Notes: generated by a model not told the origin, from the sequence alone. Shown: positions 1 through 8,743, numbered from the stretch's first letter. The stretch is 47,595 nt of DNA from Microtetraspora niveoalba (GCF_001570405.1 NZ_BBYM01000018.1:231523-279117); one strand, 5' to 3'. A program made the numbers and translations.

Positions 1-1
1 C

Positions 2-1657
2 CGCCGCGCCTGGCACCTGGCCGGAGCCGCCCTGGGGCAGGACGAGCAGGTCGCCGCCGCGCTGGTGGCCGCCGCGGAGCGGGCGCGCGACCGCGGCGGG
101 TACGGCGCCGCCGCCACCGCCCTGGCCAGGGCCGCCGAGTTGACCCCCGAGCCGCGCGCCCGTGCCGTCCGCCTGAAGGACGCCGCCGTCGCCGCCTGGC
201 TCGGCGGCCGCCCGGGACAGGCGGAGTCGCTGCTGGCCGAGGCGCGCGAACGGGCCGACGGGGACGCCGTGCTCGCCATGGAGATCGCCCAGCTCCGGGG
301 CCGGTTCGAGCTGAACTCGGGCAACGCCGCCGAGGCCGTGCGGATCCTGGCGGCGGGCGACAGCCTGGACATGCTGGCCGATGCCGTGGAGGCCGCCTCG
401 TACGTCGGCGACACGGCGGCCATCGCCGAGCTCGGCCGACGGGCGGCGGCACACCCCGAGGGGTTCTTGCGGGACACGGTGGCCGGGATCGGCCTGACCC
501 TGGACGGCGACGCCGCCGGGCCGGGTCTGTTGCGGCGGGCACTGGCGCGCTCCGACGATCTGGAGGATGCGGCGGGGTACCTGTGGGCGACGGCCGCGGC
601 CAGCGCTCTGGGCGAGTCGGATCTGGCCGCCGAGATGGCCGAGCGGGCCGGGCGGGTGGCCAGGGTGTCGGGGATGACCGGGCAACTGCCCGTCGTGCTG
701 GAGTTCGTGGCGACCGCCGAGCGCATCGCCGGGAGGCTGGCGCGCAGCCAGGCCGTCTCCGAGGAAGGCCTGGCGCTGGCGCGGGAGGCCGGGTACGAGA
801 ACACGGTGGCCGCGCACCTGGCCAACCTCGCGGTGCTGGCGGCGCTGCGGGGCGAGGAGGAGCCCTGTGAGCGGCAGGCCCGCGAGGCGCTGGCCATCGC
901 CATCCCGCACCGGGTGGGGTTGCGCGCGGGCGTCGCGGCGTACGCGCTGGCCATGCTCGACCTGTGCCTGGGCCGCTACGGGTCGGCGCACGACCGTTTC
1001 ACGGCCATCGCCGCGGCGGGACCGGGCGCCGGGCACCCGACCGTGGTGTGGCGGATGGCGCCGGACCGCGTCGAGGCGGCCGTGGGCGTGGGCGACGAGG
1101 CGGGCGCCCGGGCGGCGCTGCGGGCGTACGAGCGGTGGTCGGCGCACGCCGCGACGTCCGAGTCGCGCGCGCTGCTGGCCCGCTGCCGGGGCCTGGTCGA
1201 CTTGTCCGAGGAGGCCTTCGGCGAGGCGCTGCGGCTGCACACCAACCCGTTCGACGCGGCCAGGACGGCCCTGCTGCTGGGGGAGCGCCTGCGCCGGACG
1301 CAGCGGCCGGGCGAGGCGCGGGCGCATCTGCGGATGGCGTGGGAGACGTTCGAGCAGGCGGGCGCCCGGCCATGGGCACGGCGCGCGCAGGACGAGTTGC
1401 GGGCGGCGGGCGAGAGCGGGCAGGCTCCGCCCGTGGCCGTGCTCGACGCGCTGACCCCGCAGGAGCTGCGCATCGCGGGCCTGGTCGCCGACGGGTTGTC
1501 GAGCAAGCAGATCGCCGCCCGGCTCTTCCTGAGCCCGCGCACGGTCGAGTACCACCTGTACAAGATCTATCCGAAGCTGGGCATCGGCTCCCGTACGGAA
1601 CTGGCGCGGCTGGTAGTTCTACAGAAGGCGCCCGTAGCCGACGACGACATGCTGTGA
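2..1657 (+). CDS. LuxR-family transcriptional regulator, C-terminal part (5' end outside window)
   Basis: The frame is open from base 2 with no start that must be used, so the gene begins upstream. What is visible is about 550 residues of alanine/leucine-rich helical hairpins, like the TPR-like sensor region of large (LAL/MalT-type) LuxR ATPases, then a classic LuxR helix-turn-helix at bases 1451-1618 (start LTPQELRIAGLVADGLSSKQ, then SPRTVEYHLYKIYPKLGI). The AAA-type ATPase with Walker motifs expected at the N terminus would lie outside the window. Family knowledge says such proteins activate nearby genes after binding a ligand. The ATG of the next gene lies 3 bases past the stop, so the hydrolase that follows is probably cotranscribed. 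The ligand cannot be inferred. Confidence 0.9.
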   Translation, partial: RRAWHLAGAALGQDEQVAAALVAAAERARDRGGYGAAATALARAAELTPEPRARAVRLKDAAVAAWLGGRPGQAESLLAEARERADGDAVLAMEIAQLRGRFELNSGNAAEAVRILAAGDSLDMLADAVEAASYVGDTAAIAELGRRAAAHPEGFLRDTVAGIGLTLDGDAAGPGLLRRALARSDDLEDAAGYLWATAAASALGESDLAAEMAERAGRVARVSGMTGQLPVVLEFVATAERIAGRLARSQAVSEEGLALAREAGYENTVAAHLANLAVLAALRGEEEPCERQAREALAIAIPHRVGLRAGVAAYALAMLDLCLGRYGSAHDRFTAIAAAGPGAGHPTVVWRMAPDRVEAAVGVGDEAGARAALRAYERWSAHAATSESRALLARCRGLVDLSEEAFGEALRLHTNPFDAARTALLLGERLRRTQRPGEARAHLRMAWETFEQAGARPWARRAQDELRAAGESGQAPPVAVLDALTPQELRIAGLVADGLSSKQIAARLFLSPRTVEYHLYKIYPKLGIGSRTELARLVVLQKAPVADDDML

Positions 1658-1660
1658 GAC

Positions 1661-2539
1661 ATGCAAAACGTGACCATCTGGAGTGAAGAGTTCGGCGCCG
1701 AGACGGACGCGCCGATCCTGCTGATCATGGGGTCGATGTCGCAGGGCATCCTGTGGCCGGACGAGCTCGTCGGCCGCCTGACCGCGGGAGGCCGCCGGGT
1801 GATCCGGTACGACCACCGCGACACCGGCATGTCGGGCACCGTCGACTTCGCGGCGGAGCCGTACACGTGGGACGACATCAAGAACGACGTCTACCGTGTG
1901 ATGGACGCCCACGGACTGGAGAGCGCGCACCTGGTCGGCCACTCGGCGGGTGGGCTGCTCGGCCAGTTCGTCGCCGTGGAGCGGCCGGAGCGGGTGCGCT
2001 CGCTGACCGTCGTCGCCTCGTCGCCGCTCGGCGGCGGCGAGGGCCAGGTGCTCGTGCGGGCCCTGACGGGGCAGCCGCAGCCCGAGGGGAGCCTGCCCGA
2101 GCCGGCGCCGGAGTTCGTGGCCTTCTACCGCGCGCTGATGGCCGCCCCGCCGCCGCAGGACCGGCGCGCGCAGATCGACGGCATGATCGCCGAGCAGCGC
2201 GTGCTGCACGGCACCGGGCTGCCCTTCGACGAGGACGCGGCCCGCCGGCTGCAGGAGCGGATCTACGACCGGGCCCGCGACCTGTCAGCGGTGGCCAACC
2301 ACCGGCTGGCCGCCATGGCCAGGCCCGACTTCGAGCCGGTGGGCGTGCTGCACCAGGTGAAGGCGCCCACCCTGGTCATCGAGGGCAGCCACGAGCCGGT
2401 CAAACCGGGCCACGGCGCGATCATCGCCGAGCGGATCCCGAGGGCGCGGCTGACGATCGTCGCGGGCATGGGGCACACACTGCCGCCGGAGGCACACGAG
2501 GAGCTGGCCGCCGCCGTCCTCGCGCACACAGCGGAGTGA
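1661..2539 (+). CDS. alpha/beta hydrolase, RdmC (aclacinomycin methylesterase)-like
   Basis: A 292-residue alpha/beta hydrolase. The nucleophile elbow GHSAGG places Ser95 as nucleophile, an RYDHRDTGMSG stretch follows strand 4, and the late GMGH gives His272. The overall pattern (N-terminal WSEEFG, LLIMG, WPDELV, DHRDTG, C-terminal GMGHTLPPE) matches my memory of RdmC/DnrP-like methylesterases from anthracycline pathways, but such proteins are common in actinomycetes outside those clusters. Odd point: where RdmC has the acid in an HDP motif this protein has HEP, so the triad acid would be Glu245. There is no signal peptide, so it is cytoplasmic. It follows the LuxR gene by 3 bases. The substrate is unknown; an ester is most likely. 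Confidence 0.85.
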   Translation: MQNVTIWSEEFGAETDAPILLIMGSMSQGILWPDELVGRLTAGGRRVIRYDHRDTGMSGTVDFAAEPYTWDDIKNDVYRVMDAHGLESAHLVGHSAGGLLGQFVAVERPERVRSLTVVASSPLGGGEGQVLVRALTGQPQPEGSLPEPAPEFVAFYRALMAAPPPQDRRAQIDGMIAEQRVLHGTGLPFDEDAARRLQERIYDRARDLSAVANHRLAAMARPDFEPVGVLHQVKAPTLVIEGSHEPVKPGHGAIIAERIPRARLTIVAGMGHTLPPEAHEELAAAVLAHTAE

Positions 2540-2547
2540 CGCCGGTT

Positions 2548-2563
2548 CCCGATCGACGTCGGG
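2548..2563. terminator. weak hairpin between convergent genes
   Basis: Arms cccga (2548-2552) and tcggg (2559-2563) form a short stem in the 119-base gap between the hydrolase and the molybdoenzyme, which face each other. The stem is only 5 bp with no T-run, so the terminator call is tentative. Confidence 0.25.
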
Positions 2564-2658
2564 AGTGCGAGCCGGTCGCGGACGGCGCCGCCGACGCGGG
2601 CCGGGTCGAGGTGCGGCACCGTACGGCCGGCACCGTCACGCCCGTCGCCCGGGCGGAG

Positions 2659-3747
2659 TCAGCGGCGGCAGGTGAGGTGGAGGCGCCCCCAGGAGGTGTT
2701 GCCGTAGCCCTTGGGGTTCCACAGCGCGGCCGGCGTCTCGGGGTGCGTGGCGCCCGCCGTGTCCCAGGCGCGGGCGAGGACGTCCGCCTCCCCCTCGGAG
2801 AGGACGACGACGGCGCGCCAGAGCCGCCAGGCCCAGGGGTGCGCCGGGGCGTCCAGCTCCGCCTGGCTCCAGGTACGCCCCGCGTCCGATGAGACGTCCA
2901 CGCGCGCGACGCCGTGGCCGCCGCCCGCGAAGGCGTACCCGGTGATCTCGGTCGGCCCCGGGGGCACGCGGGAGCCGTCCTCCGGGCTCAGGATGTCGCA
3001 GGTGAGAGCGACCGGCCCGAGGGGGATGCCGGTCCCCGGGCCGGATCGGGACGGGTCGGCGCCGGGAGGCGACATGCGGTACGCGACGGCCTGGAAGTAG
3101 TTGCCCGAGGGGTCGGCCCGGGCGGTGACGCGTTCGAGCCATTTCACGCTGCGGGCGCCGATCCAGCCCGGCACCACCACCCGCAACGGCGCGCCGTGGA
3201 CGGCGGGCAGGGGGTGGCCGTTCATCGCCCACGCCAGCAGCACCTCCCCCGCGACGGCCTTCGCCGCGGGGATGGAGCCGCCGTACGGCTGGGGCGGGTC
3301 CGCCTCCCGCGCCACGTCGGGGGCCGTGAAGGAGACGTGCGCCGCCCCCGGGCGCAGGCCCGCCCCGGCGAGCACGTCGGCGAGGCTCACCCCGGTCCAG
3401 CGGGCGGTGGAGACGGCGCCGGACCGCCACGGGTCCTCCCCCGGGATGTCACGGACCTCGATCAGCTCGGCGCGGCGGTTGCCCGCGCACTGCAGGGTCG
3501 CGACCACCTCGCGCTCGGGGAAGCGGGAGCGCAGTTCCTCCAGTGAGAGCCGCAGCCGCCGTTCGACCAGCCCGTCCACCTCCAGCCGCCAGGCGGCGGC
3601 GTCGATCCGCGGGACGGGACCGTGGTTGCGGCTGTAGAAGGCGTCAAGCGGCGTGAGGAACCGCCCCGCCAGGGCGCCCGTGGGCGGCTCGGCGTTGAAC
3701 GGCTCCTCTTCGTGGACGAGCATGTCGTCCCGTTTGCCCCATTTCAT
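2659..3747 (-). CDS. sulfite oxidase-family molybdopterin oxidoreductase
   Basis: A 362-residue protein from the ATG at 3747 (MKWGKRDDMLVHEEEPFNAE). A later ATG at 3723 is the alternative start; an upstream in-frame extension to 3843 has no family-like residues. The oxidoreductase molybdopterin domain carries the motif LQCAGNRR, whose Cys87 is the expected molybdenum ligand. A C-terminal Mo-co dimerisation (Ig-like) domain follows. The length matches haem-free, plant-type sulfite oxidases. No signal peptide is visible, so it acts in the cytoplasm, probably oxidising sulfite or a related small oxoanion. The electron acceptor is not evident. It lies downstream of the M64 peptidase gene but is separated from it by a strong terminator, so it likely has its own promoter. 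Confidence 0.88.
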   Translation of the reverse strand: MKWGKRDDMLVHEEEPFNAEPPTGALAGRFLTPLDAFYSRNHGPVPRIDAAAWRLEVDGLVERRLRLSLEELRSRFPEREVVATLQCAGNRRAELIEVRDIPGEDPWRSGAVSTARWTGVSLADVLAGAGLRPGAAHVSFTAPDVAREADPPQPYGGSIPAAKAVAGEVLLAWAMNGHPLPAVHGAPLRVVVPGWIGARSVKWLERVTARADPSGNYFQAVAYRMSPPGADPSRSGPGTGIPLGPVALTCDILSPEDGSRVPPGPTEITGYAFAGGGHGVARVDVSSDAGRTWSQAELDAPAHPWAWRLWRAVVVLSEGEADVLARAWDTAGATHPETPAALWNPKGYGNTSWGRLHLTCRR

Positions 3748-3806
3748 AATGCTTGTCGGGTACCCCGGCGCGAGGGCGGTGATGCCCGCGGGTGGGAGAT
3801 GGGACA

Positions 3807-3837
3807 CCCGGCCGGGGAACGGTCGTCCCCGGCCGGG
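3807..3837 (-). terminator. strong GC-rich terminator after the M64 peptidase gene
   Basis: Perfect 12-bp inverted repeat: cccggccgggga at 3807-3818 and tccccggccggg at 3826-3837, with a 7-base loop. It begins 10 bases past the peptidase stop on the minus strand. There is no T-run, as is usual for actinomycete terminators. Confidence 0.75.
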
Positions 3838-3846
3838 CGCCACCCG

Positions 3847-6141
3847 TCACTCGTGCGTGTGCTCGTACGCCGCGGCGGCGCCGCGCACCGCCTCGTACGG
3901 CGCGTCCTTGCCCTTGGCCCGCGGGTCGCCGACGAGCTCGGCGCACTGGCCCGACCCGGTGACGCCGTTCGGCACGCCCGCGTCGGAGGGCGCCGGGGTG
4001 TTGCCGGTGCAGGCGAGCGCCCCGCGCACGGATGTGCCGGTGACGACCAGGGCGTCGGTCGTGGTGTTGCCGGTCAGGGCGGCCGAGCCCCGCAGGTCGG
4101 CGCCCGCGACGACGAGCCGGCCGGTGGTGCCCTGGATCGCGACCGAGCCGTTCACGGTCGCCTTGAGCAGGTGCACCTCGGCGGCGCCGTTCGCGCTCAG
4201 CGCCCCGCTGATCGTGCCACCCTTCACCACCAGGGAGGCGCCGGAGCCGACGGTCACCCCGCCGTTGATCCGCGCGCCGTCCAGGCAGGTGACGCCGGAC
4301 CGCAGGGACAACGACCCGTTCCGCGTGCCGGTGATCGTGGTGGTGCACTCCGGGGGCGCGGCGAGGGTGGTCACGGTGAAGCTCTTCGGCGTCCCGGGGT
4401 TGCCGCTGGGGTCGATCGACCGGTACTCGACGGTGTGCCTGCCGCGCGGCAGCCTGCCGTAGGTGAGGTGGTCGATGACCGTGCCCTTCTCGGTGAAGAG
4501 CCACGGCTCGTCGGCGGAGGTGGGCCAGCCGAAGTAGTTGAACCAGCCGTCGCCGTCCACCCGGGACTCGCGCACCACGTACCCGTCCTGGTCGTCGCCG
4601 CCGGTGAGCCGCATGGTGAACGGGCCGTTGAACACGTAGTTCTCGCCCGACTTCACCAGCGGCTCGGACAGCTCGTACGCGGTGGTGGGCAGGGTGTTGT
4701 CCACGGTCCAGGTGCGCGTGTCGGCTCCGGCGGAGGCGGTCAGCGTGTGGTTCCCGGGGGCGAGGTCGAGCGTGGACAGGTCCAGGCCGGCGCCTGTCTC
4801 GCGGAGCGTCGCGCCGTCCAGGGTCCAGGTGACGGACGGCACGGCGTCGTCGGGGTGGGTGGTCTCGACGTACACGACCTCGTCGCGGGCCACGGCGCGG
4901 CCGGTGGGGGTGGACGAGCGCAGCCCGGGAGCGACCTGGGCGGGCGTGGTGGTCACGGCGGTGTCCACCGTCCAGGTGCGGGTCGCGCTGAGCGCGCCGG
5001 CCCGGATGGCGGGGTCGCGGACGAACTCGGTCGGGTCGGTCACGGTCGCCTTCACCGTGTGGGTGCCGGGCGACAACTTCAGGGCGCGCAGGTCGAGCGC
5101 GGTCGAGTCGCCGGGAACGTCGGCGCCGTCCACGCTCCAGGTGGTGGTCAGGGCGTGGCTGTTGGGGTGCAGCGGCTCCACCCAGAGCACGCGGTCGGCG
5201 CCGACCGCGGCCGCGGTGGGCGTGCTGTCCTGGATCAGGCTGGTCTTGGCGGCGATCCGCTGGGTCATGACCTCGCGGCCGACCTGGTCGTAGTAGTAGC
5301 CCAGCGTCCGCATGATCGAGTGCTCGCTCGGGCGCCAGACCCCGCTGCTGTAGTAGAGGCCGCCCTCGTGCCTGCTGATGGTGCCGCCGGCCTCGCTCGG
5401 CTCGTCGAGCCAGCGCCACCACTTCTTCCGCTGGTCCTTCATCTGCTGCTCGGTCAGCAGGCTGTGGTGCGCCGAGCCCGGCTCGCCGCCGGTGTACGCG
5501 CCGCCTTCGACGCCCCGGGTGTAGTAGGTGTACTCGTCCTGCAGGCCGCCGAGCGAGTGGCCGATCTCGTGCGGGGCGATGAGGGCGGACATCGAGTTGT
5601 GGCCGGAGGAGGTGGCGTACGCGCCGCCCGCCCCGCCGTACGTCCCGCTGTTGGCGAGGGCGAGGATCTGCCGGTTGGCGCTGCTCGTCCCGGCCACCAT
5701 GTTGGCGTACTTGTTGGCCGCGGTGTTGCTCATGGTGATGAGCCGCTGCACGCTGGAGGCGTTGCAGCCGCCCCAGAAGGCCATGCTCAGCGGGGTGTTC
5801 TTCTTGCCGGAGGCCAGGTCGGGGTCGCAGCCGATGCCGGACTCGCCGGACACGATGTCCACGCGGTAGACGTTGAAGTAGTTCCGGTACGACTTGTACG
5901 GCTCGATGGACCACATCACGTTGAGCTGCTGGTCGGTGTCGGCCGCGAACGCGGACAGCTCGTTCTCGGTGTAGCCGTCGCCCATGATGATCAGGTTGAA
6001 CCGCTTGGCGGGATCGCCGGTGACCTGGATGGGGACGACGGTGGCACTGCCGGCGTCGGCGGCGTGCGCGGGCGGGACGGTGATCAGGGCGGCGGCCGCG
6101 GAGAGGGCCGCCAAGGCCGTGAGCGGCCTTCGTGCACGCAT
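3847..6141 (-). CDS. secreted M64-family zinc metallopeptidase with Ig-like repeats and adhesin-like C terminus
   Basis: 764 residues from the ATG at 6141, chosen because GGAGG lies 10 bases upstream and a typical Sec signal peptide follows (MRARRPL..., hydrophobic core, cleavage near AHA-ADA at residue 27). The zinc site HEIGHSLGGLQDEY at residues 191-204 is the HExxH...DEY signature of M64 (IgA-peptidase-like) enzymes. After the catalytic domain come two similar Ig-like modules, each with a WVEPLHP/YVETTHP start and a TWSVDGA/TWTLDGA core. A third module contains YRSIDPSGNPGTPKSFTV. The last ~150 residues are short glycine/valine-rich repeats (VTVGSGASLVVKGGTISGAL and similar) like a bactofilin or polymer-forming beta-helix. 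An exported extracellular protease is likely. The substrate is unknown. Confidence 0.88.
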   Translation of the reverse strand: MRARRPLTALAALSAAAALITVPPAHAADAGSATVVPIQVTGDPAKRFNLIIMGDGYTENELSAFAADTDQQLNVMWSIEPYKSYRNYFNVYRVDIVSGESGIGCDPDLASGKKNTPLSMAFWGGCNASSVQRLITMSNTAANKYANMVAGTSSANRQILALANSGTYGGAGGAYATSSGHNSMSALIAPHEIGHSLGGLQDEYTYYTRGVEGGAYTGGEPGSAHHSLLTEQQMKDQRKKWWRWLDEPSEAGGTISRHEGGLYYSSGVWRPSEHSIMRTLGYYYDQVGREVMTQRIAAKTSLIQDSTPTAAAVGADRVLWVEPLHPNSHALTTTWSVDGADVPGDSTALDLRALKLSPGTHTVKATVTDPTEFVRDPAIRAGALSATRTWTVDTAVTTTPAQVAPGLRSSTPTGRAVARDEVVYVETTHPDDAVPSVTWTLDGATLRETGAGLDLSTLDLAPGNHTLTASAGADTRTWTVDNTLPTTAYELSEPLVKSGENYVFNGPFTMRLTGGDDQDGYVVRESRVDGDGWFNYFGWPTSADEPWLFTEKGTVIDHLTYGRLPRGRHTVEYRSIDPSGNPGTPKSFTVTTLAAPPECTTTITGTRNGSLSLRSGVTCLDGARINGGVTVGSGASLVVKGGTISGALSANGAAEVHLLKATVNGSVAIQGTTGRLVVAGADLRGSAALTGNTTTDALVVTGTSVRGALACTGNTPAPSDAGVPNGVTGSGQCAELVGDPRAKGKDAPYEAVRGAAAAYEHTHE

Positions 6142-6352
6142 GGGGAGGGGACCTCCAGAGCGAAATCGGGGGTGTGCCTGCACTATCGGGGGTCCGCCGC
6201 TCGGAGGGCACATCCCATGTGGGGATAACCCGGGATTTATGCCTGTACTTCGCCACGCAGGCGTGATCTGTCACGCCGTGCGCGATCCGCGGCTCGTCTC
6301 CCCCGCTGACCTGCGGAGTCCGGTGTCCCCGCCGCCGTCCGGAGAAGGCCCC

Positions 6353-6415
6353 CCGTCCCGGAAAGTCCCCCGTTCCGGATGGCCCCCGCCCCGGAAGTCC
6401 CCGTCCTGGAATGCC
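6353..6415. repeat. imperfect ~16-17-bp tandem repeat, about four copies
   Basis: Units ccgtcccggaaagtccc (6353-6369), ccgttccggatggccc (6370-6385), ccgccccggaagtcccc (6386-6402) and a decayed cgtcctggaatgcc (6402-6415). The core is CCGG-A-GTCCCC. They lie just beyond the stop of the iminopeptidase-like gene and 210-270 bases upstream of the M64 start. No function is known; a degenerate repeat or a set of weak protein sites are both possible. Confidence 0.55.
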
Positions 6416-6422
6416 GTACGGC

Positions 6423-7676
6423 TCAGCGGCGGACCATGCCGATCAGACGGTCCAGGGCCGCGGCCCCCTGGCCGAGGCCGTCGTGCGCGTACTCGTTGGT
6501 GATCCAGTACGTCAGGCCGCCCACCGCCCCGGCCGTGCGCAGCGAGTGCTCGCGCTCGACGTACATGTCGTCGTGGTAGATCGCCGCCGCGACGGGCACC
6601 GTGTTGCGGGCCAGCCGGTCCGGGTCGTACAGGCTCGGCCAGCCCGCGTACGCGGCGAGGCCCTCGGCGCACGACCGCAGCGGCGCGAGCGCCGGATCCT
6701 CCTCGAACAGCCAGGGGTAGATCATCTCGCCGGTGAACCGGACCGGCCCGCCGCGGTCCGGGTCGAACTCGGGGAACTCGCCGAGCGCCCGCTGCGCCGC
6801 CCACGCCGACGCCTCGCCCTGGCAGTAGATCGCCTCGTGCAGCACCGCGTACAGCGGGTGCTCGGCGAACGACACCACGGCGTCCACCTGGCGCAGGAAC
6901 GCGTCCGACAACTCGCCGCCGGCGGTGAACGCGTCCTCCAGCAGGTGGTGGAGGAGGTCGAACCGGCGCTGCTGCCCGAAGGTGATCCCGAGCGTCTGGA
7001 AGCGGCGCGGGGTGAGCCGGTCGCCGCCGGGCAGCCGCACGTCGTGGTCCCGCAGGTGGTCCACCACCCGGTCGGCGACCGCCTGGTCCCCCGGATAGCG
7101 CGCGAAGAACCGCTCGTTGTGGGCGAGCACCCGAGGGTAGGCCGCCAGGTAGACCTCGTACGGGGAGGCGGTCAGCGACGGCAGGCCCCCGGCGATCATC
7201 ACCTCGCGCAGCCCCTCCGGCGCCAGCGACAGGTAGGTGAGCGCGCAGAACCCGCCGAAGCTCTGGCCGAGCACGCTCCACGGCCGGTCGCCCGCCAGGC
7301 GCGCGCGGAGCAGCTCGGCGTCCCGGACGATGTTGTCGGCGCGGAAGTGGCGCAGGTAGCCCGCCGGGTCGTCCAGCCCGGCCAGGGTCTGCCGCGTCGC
7401 CGGCGTGCTCAGTCCCGTGCCGCGCTGGTCGAGCAGCACCACCCGGTACTCCCGGCACGCCCGCTCCAGCCAGCCGGGGAGGCCGCGCGGGGCGCGGCAC
7501 CCCGGGCCGCCCTCCAGGTAGACCAGCCAGGGCAGGTCCGCCGCCGCCCGGTCCGCCGCGACCACCTCGCGGGCGAACACCTCGATCGCCGGGCCGCCGG
7601 GGTCGGCGTGGTCGAGCGGGACGGCGATCCGGTGGTCCGTGAGGACGTATCCGGAGTGGCGGTGGGTCACGGGCAT
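6423..7676 (-). CDS. proline iminopeptidase-like alpha/beta hydrolase (S33 family)
   Basis: 417 residues from the ATG at 7676, with GGAGG 8 bases upstream. The S33 features are an oxyanion-hole motif EGGPG (55-59), DQRGTGLS (83-90), nucleophile elbow GQSFGG with Ser139, a long helical cap (residues ~170-330), then YHDDMYV (Asp369/370) and His398 in NEYAHDG. The order and spacing match proline iminopeptidases and tripeptidyl-aminopeptidase-like actinomycete hydrolases, which remove N-terminal proline from peptides. There is no signal peptide, so it is cytoplasmic. It is divergent from a LysR gene across a 113-base gap with a palindromic site, which suggests LysR control. It fits with the other peptidases of the region. 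Confidence 0.87.
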   Translation of the reverse strand: MPVTHRHSGYVLTDHRIAVPLDHADPGGPAIEVFAREVVAADRAAADLPWLVYLEGGPGCRAPRGLPGWLERACREYRVVLLDQRGTGLSTPATRQTLAGLDDPAGYLRHFRADNIVRDAELLRARLAGDRPWSVLGQSFGGFCALTYLSLAPEGLREVMIAGGLPSLTASPYEVYLAAYPRVLAHNERFFARYPGDQAVADRVVDHLRDHDVRLPGGDRLTPRRFQTLGITFGQQRRFDLLHHLLEDAFTAGGELSDAFLRQVDAVVSFAEHPLYAVLHEAIYCQGEASAWAAQRALGEFPEFDPDRGGPVRFTGEMIYPWLFEEDPALAPLRSCAEGLAAYAGWPSLYDPDRLARNTVPVAAAIYHDDMYVEREHSLRTAGAVGGLTYWITNEYAHDGLGQGAAALDRLIGMVRR

Positions 7677-7749
7677 GAAGGGTCCTCCGGTCGCGGGGAT
7701 GTCCCGACAACGATGCGAGAAGCGGAAAAGTCACGCAAATCCTGAAGGG

Positions 7750-7769
7750 CTATAGTGCTGGCGTTATAG
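7750..7769. promoter_or_regulatory. LysR-type operator candidate in divergent promoter region
   Basis: Inverted repeat CTATA (7750-7754) / TATAG (7765-7769) with a 10-base spacer, of the T-N11-A kind bound by LysR proteins. It lies 21 bases before the LysR GTG and 73 bases before the hydrolase start. The left arm is also part of TATAGT (7751-7756), a good -10 box for the LysR gene, so binding here would autoregulate. Confidence 0.55.
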
Positions 7770-7789
7770 GGGTGAAAGGAGTGGCCTGA

Positions 7790-8743
7790 GTGCAGGTAGA
7801 GCTTCGCCACCTCCGTGTGATCTGCGCCGTCGCGGACGCCGGGAGCGTCAGCCGGGCGGCCACCGCCGTCGGCGTGTCGCAGCCCGCGCTCACCGCCCAG
7901 CTCCAGCGGGTCGAGACCGCGCTCGGCGGCCAGATCTTCCGGCGGGGCCGCCTCGGCGTCACCCCGACGCCCTTCGGCCAGTTCGTGCTCACCCGCGCCA
8001 GGTCCATCCTGCTGGCCGTGGACGAGCTGGTCGCGGGCACCGGCCCGCACGACGGCCGGTCCGATCTCGCCCGCATCGGCGGGTACGTGACGCCCGTGCT
8101 GTCCGGCCTGGTCGCCCGGCTCTTCGAGGTGCCCGGCCTGTCCGTCACCGTGCACACCGAATATTCGCCCCGGCTGCTGCTCGACCTGCTGGCCTCCCGC
8201 CGCCTGGACGCGGCCACCCTCGTCGACTATCCGGGCAGCGAACTGCCCGCGCCACCCTCGGTGGGCATGCGCCTGGTCGCCACCGAGCCGGTCTTCGTGC
8301 TGATGAGCAGCACGCACCCGCTGGCCGGGCGGGAGGAGGTCGATCTGGCCGACCTCGCGGGGGACGACTGGGTGATCTCGCCGCCGGACGGGGTCGGCTG
8401 GCCCGAATGCGTCTACGCCGCCTGCCAGAGGGCGGGCTTCACCCCCCGCGTCCCGCACAGCATGACCGAGCAGGCGATGATCAGGCAGTTGGTCGCCGGG
8501 GGCCACGCGGTCTCCCCCTGCCAGGCCACGGTGCAGGACGCACCCGGGATCGTGGTGCGCCCGCTCGCCGGCACGCCGCTGTGGCTGCGGCACCTGGTGG
8601 CCTGGCGGCTGGACGGGCCGCTGGCCCGGCGGGCCGGGGAACTGGCCGGGTTCGCGGCGCGGGCGCACCGCGAGGCCATCGCCGACCGTCCGCACTACGC
8701 CGCCTGGGCCGCCCGGCACGGCGCCGCGCCGACGTCCGGCTGA
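7790..8743 (+). CDS. LysR-family transcriptional regulator
   Basis: 317 residues from the GTG at 7790, with AAAGGAG just upstream. The N-terminal winged helix-turn-helix (residues ~1-60: ELRHLRVICAVADAGSVSRAA, then SQPALTAQLQRVE) is standard for the family. A periplasmic-binding-protein-like effector domain follows (residues ~85-300). It is divergent from the proline-iminopeptidase-like gene and likely controls it and itself through the palindrome at 7750-7769. The effector is unknown; a peptide or amino acid would fit the neighbourhood. The gene stands alone, with 274 bases before the next. Confidence 0.92.
   Translation: MQVELRHLRVICAVADAGSVSRAATAVGVSQPALTAQLQRVETALGGQIFRRGRLGVTPTPFGQFVLTRARSILLAVDELVAGTGPHDGRSDLARIGGYVTPVLSGLVARLFEVPGLSVTVHTEYSPRLLLDLLASRRLDAATLVDYPGSELPAPPSVGMRLVATEPVFVLMSSTHPLAGREEVDLADLAGDDWVISPPDGVGWPECVYAACQRAGFTPRVPHSMTEQAMIRQLVAGGHAVSPCQATVQDAPGIVVRPLAGTPLWLRHLVAWRLDGPLARRAGELAGFAARAHREAIADRPHYAAWAARHGAAPTSG

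Noticed and set aside
3622-6228. 868-codon open frame on the plus strand opposite the M64 gene
   Set aside because: Glycine/arginine/valine-rich shadow of a real gene in high-GC DNA; no domain, and the minus strand has signal peptide, zinc motif and ribosome-binding site.
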